A DNA stretch of 64,000 bases from Actinoplanes sp. TFC3 (GTDB lineage Bacteria; Actinomycetota; Actinomycetes; Mycobacteriales; Micromonosporaceae). Both the position numbers and the translations under genes were made by a program. This document shows, in pieces, positions 1 through 8,764 of the stretch (position 1 is the stretch's first letter; the number at the start of each line of letters is the position of its first letter). Location: the NCBI RefSeq assembly GCF_001553785.1, contig NZ_LOJP01000001.1, forward strand, positions 2,771,794-2,835,793, given 5' to 3'. The notes beneath the pieces are model-generated. The model was not told the DNA's origin and ran no database searches. It saw nothing but the letters and a program-made list of their open reading frames with translations.

Positions 1-404
1 CGAAACCCCAGCTCCACCGCGTCGGCAAGGTCGGACAGCTTCCGCAGTTCCCGCTCCACAAGCCCCGCATCGGTACGCACAACCGACCGCCGCACCCGCA
101 GATAATCCCGCCGCCCCTCGAACCGCGACCGCACGACCCCCGCCAGCCCCTGCACGATCAGCGTCATCGGATCGAGCTCGGCCGGAGCCTCAGCCATCAT
201 GCTTGCCACCAACGCCGGCAACTCCTCCTCACCGGCGAACAGCACCTCCCGCTTGTCCGCAAAATGCCGGAAGAACGTCCTGGTGGTGAGCCCGGCGCGG
301 GCGGTGATCTGCGGGACTGTGGTGTCGGCGAAGCCTTGCTCCCGGAAGAGCTGGAGGGCGGCTTGCTCGAGGCGGTCGCGGGCGTTCGGCTCCCATCTGC
401 TCAC
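1..404 (-). CDS. TetR-family transcriptional regulator (3' end outside window)
   Basis: DNA-binding repressor of the TetR type, truncated by the window edge: only the N-terminal ~134 residues are present. Reading starts at a GTG giving VSRWEPNARDRLEQAALQLF, followed by GFADTTVPQITARAGLTTRTFFRHF, the classic TetR helix-turn-helix with the FxHF signature in the recognition region. The ligand-binding part begins but cannot be assigned. The gene is divergent from the TetR gene at 759, with about 350 bp between them. Family assignment is firm; target and ligand are unknown. Confidence 0.85.
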   Translation of the reverse strand, partial: MSRWEPNARDRLEQAALQLFREQGFADTTVPQITARAGLTTRTFFRHFADKREVLFAGEEELPALVASMMAEAPAELDPMTLIVQGLAGVVRSRFEGRRDYLRVRRSVVRTDAGLVERELRKLSDLADAVELGF

Positions 405-689
405 GGGGTGAATCGTAGCTTTTGGGAGCGGGGAGATCTGGCGCTGTCAGTGCACATCACGCAGTCCGTGGCGACGATCAACGCACTCGGTGCGGCCGAG
501 ATTCGAGAAACACCAAAGCGGAGCATCCACCGGTACGTCCCCAGCGCGCGCAACGCCAGCAACCGCTCCGGCCGCGCAGTTTCCCGCCACGTCAGCCGTT
601 CCGCTGAGCCCCCCGCAACACCGGCTGAACGGCGTAACTGCTTCGTCGCGGCGCGGCAGGGGGATCGCCCGTGCGTCCACCATTCGACA
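405..689. other. Intergenic region between two divergent TetR genes
   Basis: Apparent non-coding spacer. Several open frames cross it but they lack a ribosome binding site and actinomycete codon bias. Together with the inverted repeat at 690-734 it must carry promoters for both flanking regulators. I see no other structure. Confidence 0.5.
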
Positions 690-734
690 GCTACCTAAAG
701 GGTGCGCTATTCTGCCTATAGCTTTTAGGTTAGC
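690..734. promoter_or_regulatory. Candidate operator: inverted repeat before TetR/SGNH operon
   Basis: GCTACCTAAAG (690-700) recurs on the opposite strand as GCTAACCTAAAAG (complement of 722-734). The two arms flank an AT-richer core containing CTATTCTGCCTATAGC, unusually AT-rich for this DNA. The repeat ends about 25 bp before the start of the downstream TetR gene, as expected for an autoregulatory operator. Function is inferred from position and symmetry. Confidence 0.45.
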
Positions 735-758
735 GGTTCGATTGTGACGGGGGAGCGG

Positions 759-1328
759 ATGGCACGGGTCGGGTTGACGACGGAACGCCTGGTACTGGCC
801 GGCGCCGAACTGGCCGACGAGATCGGGTTCGCCAACGTGACGGCGTCCGCGCTCGCCCGGCGCTTCGACGTGGCGGTCGCCAGCCTGTACGCGCACGTCA
901 AGAACTTCCCCGAGCTGCGGACCCGGATCGCGCTGCTGGCCCTGGCCGAGCTGGCGGACAGGGCCACCGACGCGCTGGCCGGCCGCTCGGGCAAGGACGC
1001 CCTGGTCGCCCTCGGCAACGTGTACCGCGACTATGCCCGCGAGCACCCCGGCCGCTACGCCGCCGCTCATTTGACGCTCGACGCCGAGGCCGCGGCCGCC
1101 AGCGCCGGCCCTCAGCACGCGCGGATGACGCGGGCGCTGCTGCGCGGCTACGACATCGCCGAGCCGGACGCCACCCACGCGGTGCGCCTGCTGGGCAGCG
1201 TCTTTCACGGCTACGTGACCCTGGAGGCCGAGGGCGGTTTCAGCCACAGCGCCCCGAACTCCGACGAGTCCTGGGCGTGGACCCTCGACGCCCTGGACAC
1301 CCTGCTACGAAAGTGGTCGACCAAGTGA
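759..1328 (+). CDS. TetR-family transcriptional regulator
   Basis: Repressor-type protein of 189 residues. The N-terminal helix-turn-helix is GFANVTASALARRFDVAVASLYAHVKN, with YAHV in place of the usual YxHF. The C-terminal part (LRGYDIAEPDATHAVRLLGSVFHGYVTLEAEGGF) resembles the WHG-type TetR C-terminal domain. The ATG at 759 is preferred because GGGGGAG lies 3 bases upstream; an in-frame GTG at 744 has no ribosome binding site. The stop overlaps the start of the SGNH hydrolase gene in a GTGA, so the two are probably co-transcribed and the regulator may control the hydrolase and itself through the repeat at 690-734. Confidence 0.85.
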   Translation: MARVGLTTERLVLAGAELADEIGFANVTASALARRFDVAVASLYAHVKNFPELRTRIALLALAELADRATDALAGRSGKDALVALGNVYRDYAREHPGRYAAAHLTLDAEAAAASAGPQHARMTRALLRGYDIAEPDATHAVRLLGSVFHGYVTLEAEGGFSHSAPNSDESWAWTLDALDTLLRKWSTK

Positions 1329-2539
1329 AGGAATTCCTCCGCGGCGCCGTCGAACTCGAACGCACCGACCGCGGCTACCTGCCGCACCGGCTCCCGGCGT
1401 GGGCCCGCGCCCAAACCCCGGACCCGCAGCTTGCCATGGTGGAAGCTCAGCCTTCGGGCGTACGGCTGGCGTTGCGCACCACGGCGACGGTCATCGAGCT
1501 GGACACCTTGCCCACCAAGCTGGTCCACGCGGGCTTCCCGGCGCGGCCCGAGGGCATGTACGACCTCCTGGTCGACGGTGAGCTGACCACACAGCTGGTC
1601 GCGCGGGGCGGCAACACCGTGACCGTGGACATGAGCACCGGGACGAGCACCTTCGCCGCCGGCCCGGTGGTGACGCTGCGCTTCGATGACCTGCCCACCG
1701 GCGACAAGACCGTGGAGATCTGGCTGCCCCACAACGAGCGCACCGAGCTGGTCGCGTTACGCCCCAACGCCCCCGCTACGCCCGCGCCCTCACGGCTGGC
1801 GGCGTTCCTCGATGACGCTGCCACGCCCGCCCCGGCCGATGACCGAGTGGTGGTCGCCGGAGGCCGAGCGGTGTGGTTGCACCACGGCAGTTCGATCAGC
1901 CAGGGCTCCAACGCCATCAGCCCTTCGGCCATCTGGCCCGCCCTCGCCGCCGCGCAGTCCGGTGCCGAGCTGTTCAACCTCGGCCTGAGCGGCGGCGCGC
2001 TGCTCGACCCGTTCACCGCCCGCACCCTGCGTGACCTACCCGCCGATGTGATCAGCGTCAAGATCGGCATCAACCTCGTCAACGCCGACCTGATGCGGCT
2101 GCGCGCGTTCACCCCGGCCGTGCACGGCTTTCTCGACACCGTCCGCGAAGGTCACCCCGACACGCCACTCCTGGTCGTCTCCCCCATTTTCTGCCCGATC
2201 CACGAGGACATCCCCGGCCCTGGCGCGTTCGACCTGGCCGCCCTGCGCGAAGGCCGGATCGCCTTCCAAGCCGTCCCCGAACCCGCCGCCGCGCCCGCTG
2301 ACAAGCCCGACGGCCGGCTCACCCTGCGCCTCATCCGCGACGAACTGGCCCGCATCGTCGAGCAGCGCGCCGCCGCCGACCCCCACCTGCACTACCTCAA
2401 CGGCCTCGACCTGTATGGCGAACCCGACCACGCCGAACTGCCTCTCCCCGACCGCCTGCACCCCGACCCGGCCACCCACCGCCGCATCGCCGCTCGCTTC
2501 GCCAAACACCTCGCGCCGCTGATCCCCGACCTCGGCTGA
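1325..2539 (+). CDS. SGNH/GDSL-type esterase or acylhydrolase
   Basis: Predicted serine hydrolase of 404 residues that would cleave ester or acyl groups. The first ~180 residues look like a beta-sandwich; the SGNH domain follows with block I at about residues 186-194 (HHGSSISQG, nucleophile Ser), block II GLSGGA, and block V PDRLHPD supplying Asp and His. No signal peptide is visible, so the enzyme is probably cytoplasmic. The GTG start overlaps the TetR stop as GTGA, indicating translational coupling. The substrate is unknown; carbohydrate or lipid esters are both possible. Confidence 0.8.
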   Translation: MKEFLRGAVELERTDRGYLPHRLPAWARAQTPDPQLAMVEAQPSGVRLALRTTATVIELDTLPTKLVHAGFPARPEGMYDLLVDGELTTQLVARGGNTVTVDMSTGTSTFAAGPVVTLRFDDLPTGDKTVEIWLPHNERTELVALRPNAPATPAPSRLAAFLDDAATPAPADDRVVVAGGRAVWLHHGSSISQGSNAISPSAIWPALAAAQSGAELFNLGLSGGALLDPFTARTLRDLPADVISVKIGINLVNADLMRLRAFTPAVHGFLDTVREGHPDTPLLVVSPIFCPIHEDIPGPGAFDLAALREGRIAFQAVPEPAAAPADKPDGRLTLRLIRDELARIVEQRAAADPHLHYLNGLDLYGEPDHAELPLPDRLHPDPATHRRIAARFAKHLAPLIPDLG

Positions 2540-2793
2540 GACCTCGCGCCACTGATCCCCGACCCCAACTGAGATGGAACCGGTTATCGCCCGCCAGCCC
2601 GCCAACTGCTGGACCGTGAACGGCAACGTCTCCAGCGGCTCAGCCGGGGAAGCGCTGGTTGTCGAACGGCTCTGCCGTACTCGGCGAACGCCCCGTCGCA
2701 ATCGCTCATGTCGCTCCCCCACCTTTTCGGTCACGCTGAACACGAGACCGGAACGCCCCCGGGTTGCCCCGCCGCCAGAAAACCGCAAAGAAA

Positions 2794-2824
2794 AACCGTG
2801 GCCGCCGGCATGGCGGCCACGGTT
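2794..2824 (-). terminator. Rho-independent terminator of the MFS gene
   Basis: Near-perfect inverted repeat with arms AACCGTGGCCGCC and GGCGGCCACGGTT and a short loop. On the minus strand it follows the MFS stop codon by about 15 bases and is followed by a T run (GGTTTTTC). The remaining sequence between 2540 and 2793 shows no gene. Confidence 0.8.
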
Positions 2825-2839
2825 CGATACCGAGGTGGA

Positions 2840-4339
2840 TCAGCTCCGGTGCGGCAGGTGCAGCTCGGCGGGCTCCTCCGGCACGTCGGTCACCCCGTGC
2901 GCGACCGCTTCCTCGTGGCGGCGGCGGGCCGACGGCAGGATCAGCGCTGCCACGATGGCCAGCACCGCGACGCCCGCGCAGGCCCAGAAGCCATAGGTGA
3001 ACGCGTCATCGGTGGGCAGGCCCTGCGGCGTGCTGTGCGAGGTGATCACGGCCGCTACCACCGCCGTACCGATGCTGCTGCCGATCGTGCGGGCGATGGT
3101 GTTAACGCTGGTCGCCTCGCCCGTCTGGGTCGGCGGCACGCTCTCGATGATGGCGTTGGACATGGCGGCGAAGGCGAAGCCGATACCCGCACCGGTCAGG
3201 ATGCCGGACACCAGCACCTGCCAGATCTGGCCGTGGGCGATGGCGGGCAGGGTGAACGCCGCCACGACGAACACGGCGCCCAGGAACATCGGCAGCTTGG
3301 GGCCGTACTTCTTGGTCAGGATGCCGGCGATCGGACCGAACAGCACCATCATGATGACGGTCGGCAGCAGGAACAGCCCGGACTGCGACACCGACTTGCC
3401 GAAGCCGTAACCGGTCACCGCGGGCAGCTGCAGCAGCGTGGGCACCAGCAGGAACGTGCCGAACATGGCGAAGCCGAGGATCAGCGCGACCAGGTCGGTG
3501 GCCCACACGCCGCGGATCTTCATCAGGCGCATGTCGACCAGCGGCTCGCGTACCTTGAGCTCGACGAAGACGAAGGTAGCCAGGGTGACCACGCCGAGCG
3601 CGAGCAGGCCCACCGTCTTGGCATCGCCCCAGCCCCACGCCTGACCCTTGCTGATGGCCAGCAGCAGCGACACCAGCGAGACCGACAGGATGACGGTGCC
3701 GGCGATGTCGAGGCGGCCCGGCGTGCGTACCGGCGACTCCTTCATGCCGAAAATGGCGCCGGCCAGGGCGATCACGACGAGCACGAGCGGCAGCCAGAAC
3801 AGCCAGTGCCAGGACAGGTGCTCGACGATCGGGCCGGCGGCCACGATGCCGACACCGGCGCCCACCCCGAAGATCGCCGACAGCAGGCCGACCGTGGTGG
3901 CCACCTTCTCGCGCGGCAGCTCGTCACGCACCATGCCGATCGACAGCGGCAGGATCGCACCGGCGGCGCCCTGCAGTGCGCGGGCGACGATCAGCACGGC
4001 CAGGTTGGGGGCCAGGGCGGCGAGCGCCGTACCGGCGGCCAGCGCGGCCAGCACGCCGATGAGCACCTTGCGCTTGCCGGCCATGTCACCGAGGCGGCCG
4101 AGGATGGGGGTCAGCACCGAGGCCGACAGCAGATAGGCGGTGATCACCCAGCTGGCGTCGCTGGTGTCGGCGTTCAGCTCCCGCCCGATCGTCGACAGCG
4201 CCGGGGCCACCAGCGACTGCAGCACCGCGAACGCCAGGCCACCCAGCGACAGGTACAGCACCAGCAGGGAGCCGCCCTTGGCGGGCTCCGCGCCGGGGGA
4301 GGTGCCGGCGGAACCGGCGTGGTCGATGGTCTGGGTCAT
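2840..4339 (-). CDS. MFS drug-efflux transporter, DHA2 (14-TM) type
   Basis: Proton-driven multidrug exporter of 499 residues in the cytoplasmic membrane. Hydrophobic segments span from about residue 25 to 465, in keeping with the 14-helix DHA2 family. The motif A loop is visible as LGRLGDMAGKRKV after the second helix, and motif C-like Gly-rich sequence as GVGAGVGIVAAGPIVEHLSWHWLFW. The C-terminal tail is cytoplasmic and acidic/His-rich. Two copies of the motif also found at the divergent TetR gene (6393) lie just upstream at 4359-4375 and 4399-4415, so the pump is probably repressed by that regulator. The drug or lipid substrate is unknown. Confidence 0.9.
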   Translation of the reverse strand: MTQTIDHAGSAGTSPGAEPAKGGSLLVLYLSLGGLAFAVLQSLVAPALSTIGRELNADTSDASWVITAYLLSASVLTPILGRLGDMAGKRKVLIGVLAALAAGTALAALAPNLAVLIVARALQGAAGAILPLSIGMVRDELPREKVATTVGLLSAIFGVGAGVGIVAAGPIVEHLSWHWLFWLPLVLVVIALAGAIFGMKESPVRTPGRLDIAGTVILSVSLVSLLLAISKGQAWGWGDAKTVGLLALGVVTLATFVFVELKVREPLVDMRLMKIRGVWATDLVALILGFAMFGTFLLVPTLLQLPAVTGYGFGKSVSQSGLFLLPTVIMMVLFGPIAGILTKKYGPKLPMFLGAVFVVAAFTLPAIAHGQIWQVLVSGILTGAGIGFAFAAMSNAIIESVPPTQTGEATSVNTIARTIGSSIGTAVVAAVITSHSTPQGLPTDDAFTYGFWACAGVAVLAIVAALILPSARRRHEEAVAHGVTDVPEEPAELHLPHRS

Positions 4340-4358
4340 GGTGTCCTCGAGGCTCGAT

Positions 4359-4375
4359 GTAAACGATTGCTGACT
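4359..4375 (-). promoter_or_regulatory. TetR-type operator, site A (MFS promoter)
   Basis: GTAAACGATTGCTGACT; on the minus strand it reads AGTCAGCAATCGTTTAC. It is built from two half-sites of form GTMARCR facing each other across 2 bp and lies about 20 bp before the MFS start codon. It matches sites B, C, D and E in this locus. Confidence 0.65.
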
Positions 4376-4398
4376 AATTATCGGCCACCGGAGGCTTA

Positions 4399-4415
4399 AG
4401 TCAACAATTGCTTAC
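4399..4415. promoter_or_regulatory. TetR-type operator, site B (MFS promoter)
   Basis: AGTCAACAATTGCTTAC, the most symmetrical copy of the locus motif: 12 of 16 positions of GTCAACAATTGCTTAC are palindromic around CAATTG. It sits in the spacer between the MFS gene and the end of the PAP2 fusion gene, 60 bp before the MFS start. Confidence 0.65.
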
Positions 4416-4437
4416 GTCACACTTCGAGGGCGTGTCG

Positions 4438-6213
4438 TCAGGCCTCGGCGGCGGCGGGCGTCCGGTCGAAGCGGGTGAGCCGCAGGTACGCGGCGAGGCC
4501 GGCGGGCAGCAACAGCCAGAACGAGACCAGCCGGTAGCCGAGCACCACTGCGGCGGCCGCGGCCTGCGGTGCTCCGGCGGCCACGAGACCGGCGAGCAGG
4601 CTGGCCTCGATCAGCCCGGCACCGCCGGGGGTCAGCGGGATCTGCCGCACGACCTGGGCCGCGAGGTACACGGTGGCGACGTGCAGCACGCTCAGGGACA
4701 GCCCGCAGGCATGGACGATCGCGATCAGACAGGCAAGATCAAGAAGCCAGTTCAGCATCGCGAAGGCGATCGTGGCGGCCCAGTGGCGCAGGCGGACAGC
4801 ACGAGCTTCACGAACCAATTTTCGTACGGTCTCGAAGCGCCCTTTTGCCCAATGCGTAACTGCCACGCGCGGCAGCCGGCGGCGCCGCAGCACGATCGCG
4901 CACCCGACCACCCCGGCGGCAGCGAGTCCCACCAACGCCCAGGCGCTGACCACACCGATGTAGAGCAGGATCAGACCGGCCAGCGAGGCCGCCCCGGACA
5001 GCACCATGCCAGTGGCCGCGACAGCCGTGGTCGCACCGTAGCGACGATACTGCTTGACGGCGAACGCGGCGGACATGGCGGAACCGGCCGGCAGCACCAT
5101 GCTCATGGCCGAGCGGCTGTATGTGATCGCCAGGGCGGCACGCCGGGACAGGGCGACGGCAAGCGCGGCCAGCAAAGTTCGTTGCTGCTTGGCGAAGGCG
5201 GCCTGCGAGCAGAACTGCGCGAGCACGGCGACGACCAGCCAGCGTGGATCGGCGTCCCCCAGGGCCACCACGACAGACCCGGGATCCGGTATGCGCCCGT
5301 GCAATGCCAGCACCATCGCCACGATCGCCGCCGTCCAGGCCAGCACCCGTAGCCACCGCCGGCGCAGCCAGGAGCCGGCATCGGCCACCATCCGGCGCGC
5401 GGTTGGCAGCACCAGCAGCGCGGCCACCCCGAGCAGCACCAAGGCGACCAGCGCGTCCAGCCAGTAGTGGTTGCCGGTGCCCACGACGACCAGCAGCGTG
5501 ATGACCGGGTGCGCGAGCCACAGCCAGCGCCACCGGCCGGGGATGGCCACGGCTAGCGCCACAGCCACGACAACCGCCCAGCCGACGTGCAGCGAGGGCA
5601 TCGCGGCGTACTGGTTGCTCAGCGTGTCGGTGTCCGGCGGACCGTAGACCCCGGGACCGAAGAGCGCTCCGGTGTCGAGCAAGCCGGTGCCGCTGGTCAG
5701 CCGGGGCGGGGCGAGCGGGTACAGCACGTGCACGGCGAGCGCGGTGGCGGTCAGCCAGGCCAGGACCCGGCGCGTCTGGCGGTACAGGGCCGGTCGGCGC
5801 ATGTACAACCAGATGAGGCAGGCGATGGTCGCGGGGAAGTGGACGTACGCGTAATAGCTGTTAGCCGTGACGACGAGCCAGTGCGCGGACATCAGGGCGT
5901 GCTGGAGGTCAAGCTCATGCGGGAAGTGCAGGGCTCGCTCGAAGTGCCAGACCGAGGCGGCGTTGTCGTGGGCCTCGCGGGTGTGCCCGGCAGTGAAGAT
6001 GCGGCCCGCCTTGTAGATCAAGAACAGCACGGTCACCAGAACCAGTTCGCGCACCGCCCGGGCCCAGGAACTGCGTTGCCCGGTGGCCGGCACCTCGCGC
6101 TGCTTGGGGATCAGCGGAAGGCTGTCGATACTGTTGCTGCCGAGATCGTCGCTGGTGACAGCTTCGCCGGTGCTCGGCTCCGCGCGCGGGGCCACCTTGC
6201 TTGCCTGCGCCAT
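4438..6213 (-). CDS. PAP2-superfamily phosphatase fused to LPG-synthase-like/UPF0104 flippase domain
   Basis: Polytopic membrane protein of about 591 residues with two modules. The N-terminal half is a PAP2 (inositolphosphotransferase-like) domain with the catalytic PSLHVGWA and a GTGNHYWLDALVA block, which in this superfamily carry the phosphatase/transferase histidines. The C-terminal half is a UPF0104/LPG_synthase_TM domain (GSAMSAAFAVKQYRRYG, IPLTPGGAGLIEASLL), a family linked to lipid flipping and phospholipid modification. The fusion suggests lipid-head-group chemistry coupled to translocation. ATG 6213 is preferred over the in-frame GTG at 6255 because operator site D (6232-6248) would otherwise be inside the coding region and GGGGG precedes the ATG. 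Probably a member of the TetR-6393 regulon. Confidence 0.8.
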   Translation of the reverse strand: MAQASKVAPRAEPSTGEAVTSDDLGSNSIDSLPLIPKQREVPATGQRSSWARAVRELVLVTVLFLIYKAGRIFTAGHTREAHDNAASVWHFERALHFPHELDLQHALMSAHWLVVTANSYYAYVHFPATIACLIWLYMRRPALYRQTRRVLAWLTATALAVHVLYPLAPPRLTSGTGLLDTGALFGPGVYGPPDTDTLSNQYAAMPSLHVGWAVVVAVALAVAIPGRWRWLWLAHPVITLLVVVGTGNHYWLDALVALVLLGVAALLVLPTARRMVADAGSWLRRRWLRVLAWTAAIVAMVLALHGRIPDPGSVVVALGDADPRWLVVAVLAQFCSQAAFAKQQRTLLAALAVALSRRAALAITYSRSAMSMVLPAGSAMSAAFAVKQYRRYGATTAVAATGMVLSGAASLAGLILLYIGVVSAWALVGLAAAGVVGCAIVLRRRRLPRVAVTHWAKGRFETVRKLVREARAVRLRHWAATIAFAMLNWLLDLACLIAIVHACGLSLSVLHVATVYLAAQVVRQIPLTPGGAGLIEASLLAGLVAAGAPQAAAAAVVLGYRLVSFWLLLPAGLAAYLRLTRFDRTPAAAEA

Positions 6214-6231
6214 GGAATCCCCCGAGCCCAA

Positions 6232-6248
6232 GTAAACGGATGTTGACG
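6232..6248 (-). promoter_or_regulatory. TetR-type operator, site D (PAP2-fusion promoter)
   Basis: GTAAACGGATGTTGACG; minus strand CGTCAACATCCGTTTAC. Both half-sites (GTCAACA and GTAAACG) are intact. It lies about 20 bp before the ATG at 6213, the same distance as site A from the MFS start. Confidence 0.6.
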
Positions 6249-6275
6249 CGGCCACACTATCCCTGGCTGAACAAA

Positions 6276-6292
6276 GTTCAAAAACCGTTTAC
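6276..6292. promoter_or_regulatory. TetR-type operator, site E (divergent promoter)
   Basis: GTTCAAAAACCGTTTAC: one strong half-site (complement GTAAACG) and one degenerate half. It sits midway in the divergent PAP2-fusion/TetR intergenic region. Confidence 0.45.
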
Positions 6293-6325
6293 CGGGCAGT
6301 GAGCCGTTGATCACAAGCTACCTCA

Positions 6326-6342
6326 AGTCAATGCTTGTTTAC
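6326..6342. promoter_or_regulatory. TetR-type operator, site C (TetR promoter)
   Basis: AGTCAATGCTTGTTTAC, with the right half-site intact (complement GTAAACA) and the left one partly degenerate. It lies about 50 bp upstream of the TetR start at 6393, a position suited to autoregulation. Confidence 0.6.
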
Positions 6343-6392
6343 ATATTGCACCCCTCGGGTTACGCTTCCGTGAAGAACCGAGAGGATAGCCA

Positions 6393-7064
6393 GTGGTAGC
6401 AAGCCGGGGCGCCGCGAACGCCTGCCCGCCGACCGACAAAGCCTGCCCCCCGCCCGGCGATTCCAGCCCGCAACGCCGGCGCCGCAACGCCGCAGAGACC
6501 AGACAGTTGCTGCTCGCCAAGGCACGCTGGAGGTTCGCCCGCGACGGCTACGCGGCCACCACCGTGCGCGACATCGCCGACGACGCCGGTGTGAACGTAG
6601 CCCTGATCAACCGCTACTTCACCTCGAAGGAAGGTCTGTTCGAGGCCTGTCTCACCACGGCGAGTTCCGAGGTACGCCGCGACGCCGACGAGATGCCCAG
6701 CGCCGGCATCGCGCAAGCCATCGCGCACCGCCTCGCCGGTGCGAACAAGTCGGAGGATCTGCCCGACGCGCTCCTGCTGCTGCTGCGCTCCTCCGGCGAC
6801 GAACGCATCGACGGACTGCGGCGTAACGTGTTGCAGTCGGTCAGCGAGAAGCTCGCCCGGGCCGCCGCCGACTCGCAAGGCAACACGGAAGCCCTGCTGC
6901 GCGCGCAGATCGTGCTCGCCACGTCGCTGGGCATCTCCGTGCTGCGGGCCTCGACGGGCGTTCAGCCGCTGGCCTCCGCCACCGCCGAGGAGCTTCTCGC
7001 CCCGCTTACCGACCTGGTGAACGTCATGCTGCCCCCTGATCAGGAAAAGCCAGGGCGGTCGTGA
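6393..7064 (+). CDS. TetR-family repressor, probable regulator of the MFS/PAP2 locus
   Basis: DNA-binding repressor of 223 residues. A basic, Pro-rich N-terminal extension (~30 residues, RRRRNAAETRQLLL) precedes the helix-turn-helix GYAATTVRDIADDAGVNVALINRYFTSKEGLFEACL. The C-terminal half is the helical ligand-binding domain and its ligand cannot be read from sequence. The GTG start has GAGAGGA about 7 bases upstream. The gene is divergent from the PAP2 fusion, and five copies of one inverted-repeat motif occur only at its own, the fusion's and the MFS promoters, so it most likely controls all three. Its 3' end overlaps the hydrolase pseudogene on the other strand by 41 bp. Confidence 0.88.
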   Translation: MVASRGAANACPPTDKACPPPGDSSPQRRRRNAAETRQLLLAKARWRFARDGYAATTVRDIADDAGVNVALINRYFTSKEGLFEACLTTASSEVRRDADEMPSAGIAQAIAHRLAGANKSEDLPDALLLLLRSSGDERIDGLRRNVLQSVSEKLARAAADSQGNTEALLRAQIVLATSLGISVLRASTGVQPLASATAEELLAPLTDLVNVMLPPDQEKPGRS

Positions 7065-7679
7065 CGAACAGCGGCGACACAAACGGGTTGTAGTGGGTCA
7101 GCCCGGGCAGGATCGCCAGCGCATGACCGCCCTCGGGCCGGCCCTCCCCAGCCCAGCCGCCGTCGCGCCGGCCCCCACCGAGCAGCTCGAAAACCTCCAC
7201 GAAGTGCCGCGGGGGCACGAGATCGGCGTCCGCGCCGACGATCAAAATCGGAACGCGAAGATCGCGTACGTCCGCGGTGAAGTCGTAGTCCTGCGCCAGG
7301 GCAACGCCGACCTTGCCCAGCAGCCGGGGGAAGTCCTCCGGGCGGGGCGCCACGCGGGCGTACAACTCGTACATCGGTGTTTCTTTCATGAAGCCGGCGG
7401 CGGCCGCACCCACCTGGCTCTGCTGCTGCACGATGTCGGCATACTGAGCGTCGCGCCGGATCCCCGCGGACGCTGTCACCAGCCGGCCGATGCTGTCCGG
7501 ATGCCGGATCGCCAACGGCCGTCCCAGCCGCCGCCGAGCGAATAGCCGACCACGGCCGGCAGGATCGGGGCGAACATCTCCCCCGCTCCCAGCCCGCCGT
7601 GCAACAGCACGAGCGGACGGCCCGGCCCCTGCGCCTCGTAGTAGAGGATAATTCCGTTGACCTCGGCGTACTCACCCAC
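7024..7679 (-). pseudogene. Alpha/beta hydrolase remnant (internal deletion and frameshift)
   Basis: The N-terminal part is a normal alpha/beta hydrolase start (VNGIILYYEAQGPGRPLVLL, then the HGG oxyanion motif). It runs directly from APILPA into the nucleophile elbow VVGYSLGGG, so roughly 40 residues usually found between those elements are missing. Right after the elbow the frame breaks: the family's continuation (LAIRHPDSIGRLVTASAG onward, to PGLTHYNPF near the end with the catalytic His) is in another frame. The GTG start at 7679 has AGGAG upstream. Two independent lesions in one gene argue for a decayed gene rather than a sequencing slip. Confidence 0.75.
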
Positions 7680-7759
7680 GACGGCTCCTTCGCCCGCCAT
7701 TAGCCGGGAGTAGGACCGGGTGTGTGGCGCAAACTCATCGGCGCTGTAGCGTGCTTTTT

Positions 7760-8707
<948 letters not shown>

Positions 8708-8748
8708 TCAGGCGGCTTGTTCGGAGTCATGTTCCTTACAAGACGATT

Positions 8749-8764
8749 TCGAACATGCGTGCCA
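8749..8764. promoter_or_regulatory. SOS/LexA-like box overlapping the HNH gene start (half-conserved)
   Basis: TCGAACATGCGTGCCA against the actinobacterial LexA consensus TCGAAC-N4-GTTCGA: the left half is perfect, the right half matches 4 of 6. It overlaps the first start codon of the DUF222/HNH gene. Mycobacterial 13E12-repeat genes of the same family are known to have LexA boxes, which supports the call, but the right half is weak. Confidence 0.35.

Noticed and set aside
2708..4399. Long open frame on the plus strand opposite the MFS gene
   Set aside because: Composition (Gly, Arg, His, Gln-rich) is that of an antisense shadow of a high-GC gene; the minus-strand product is a clear transporter.
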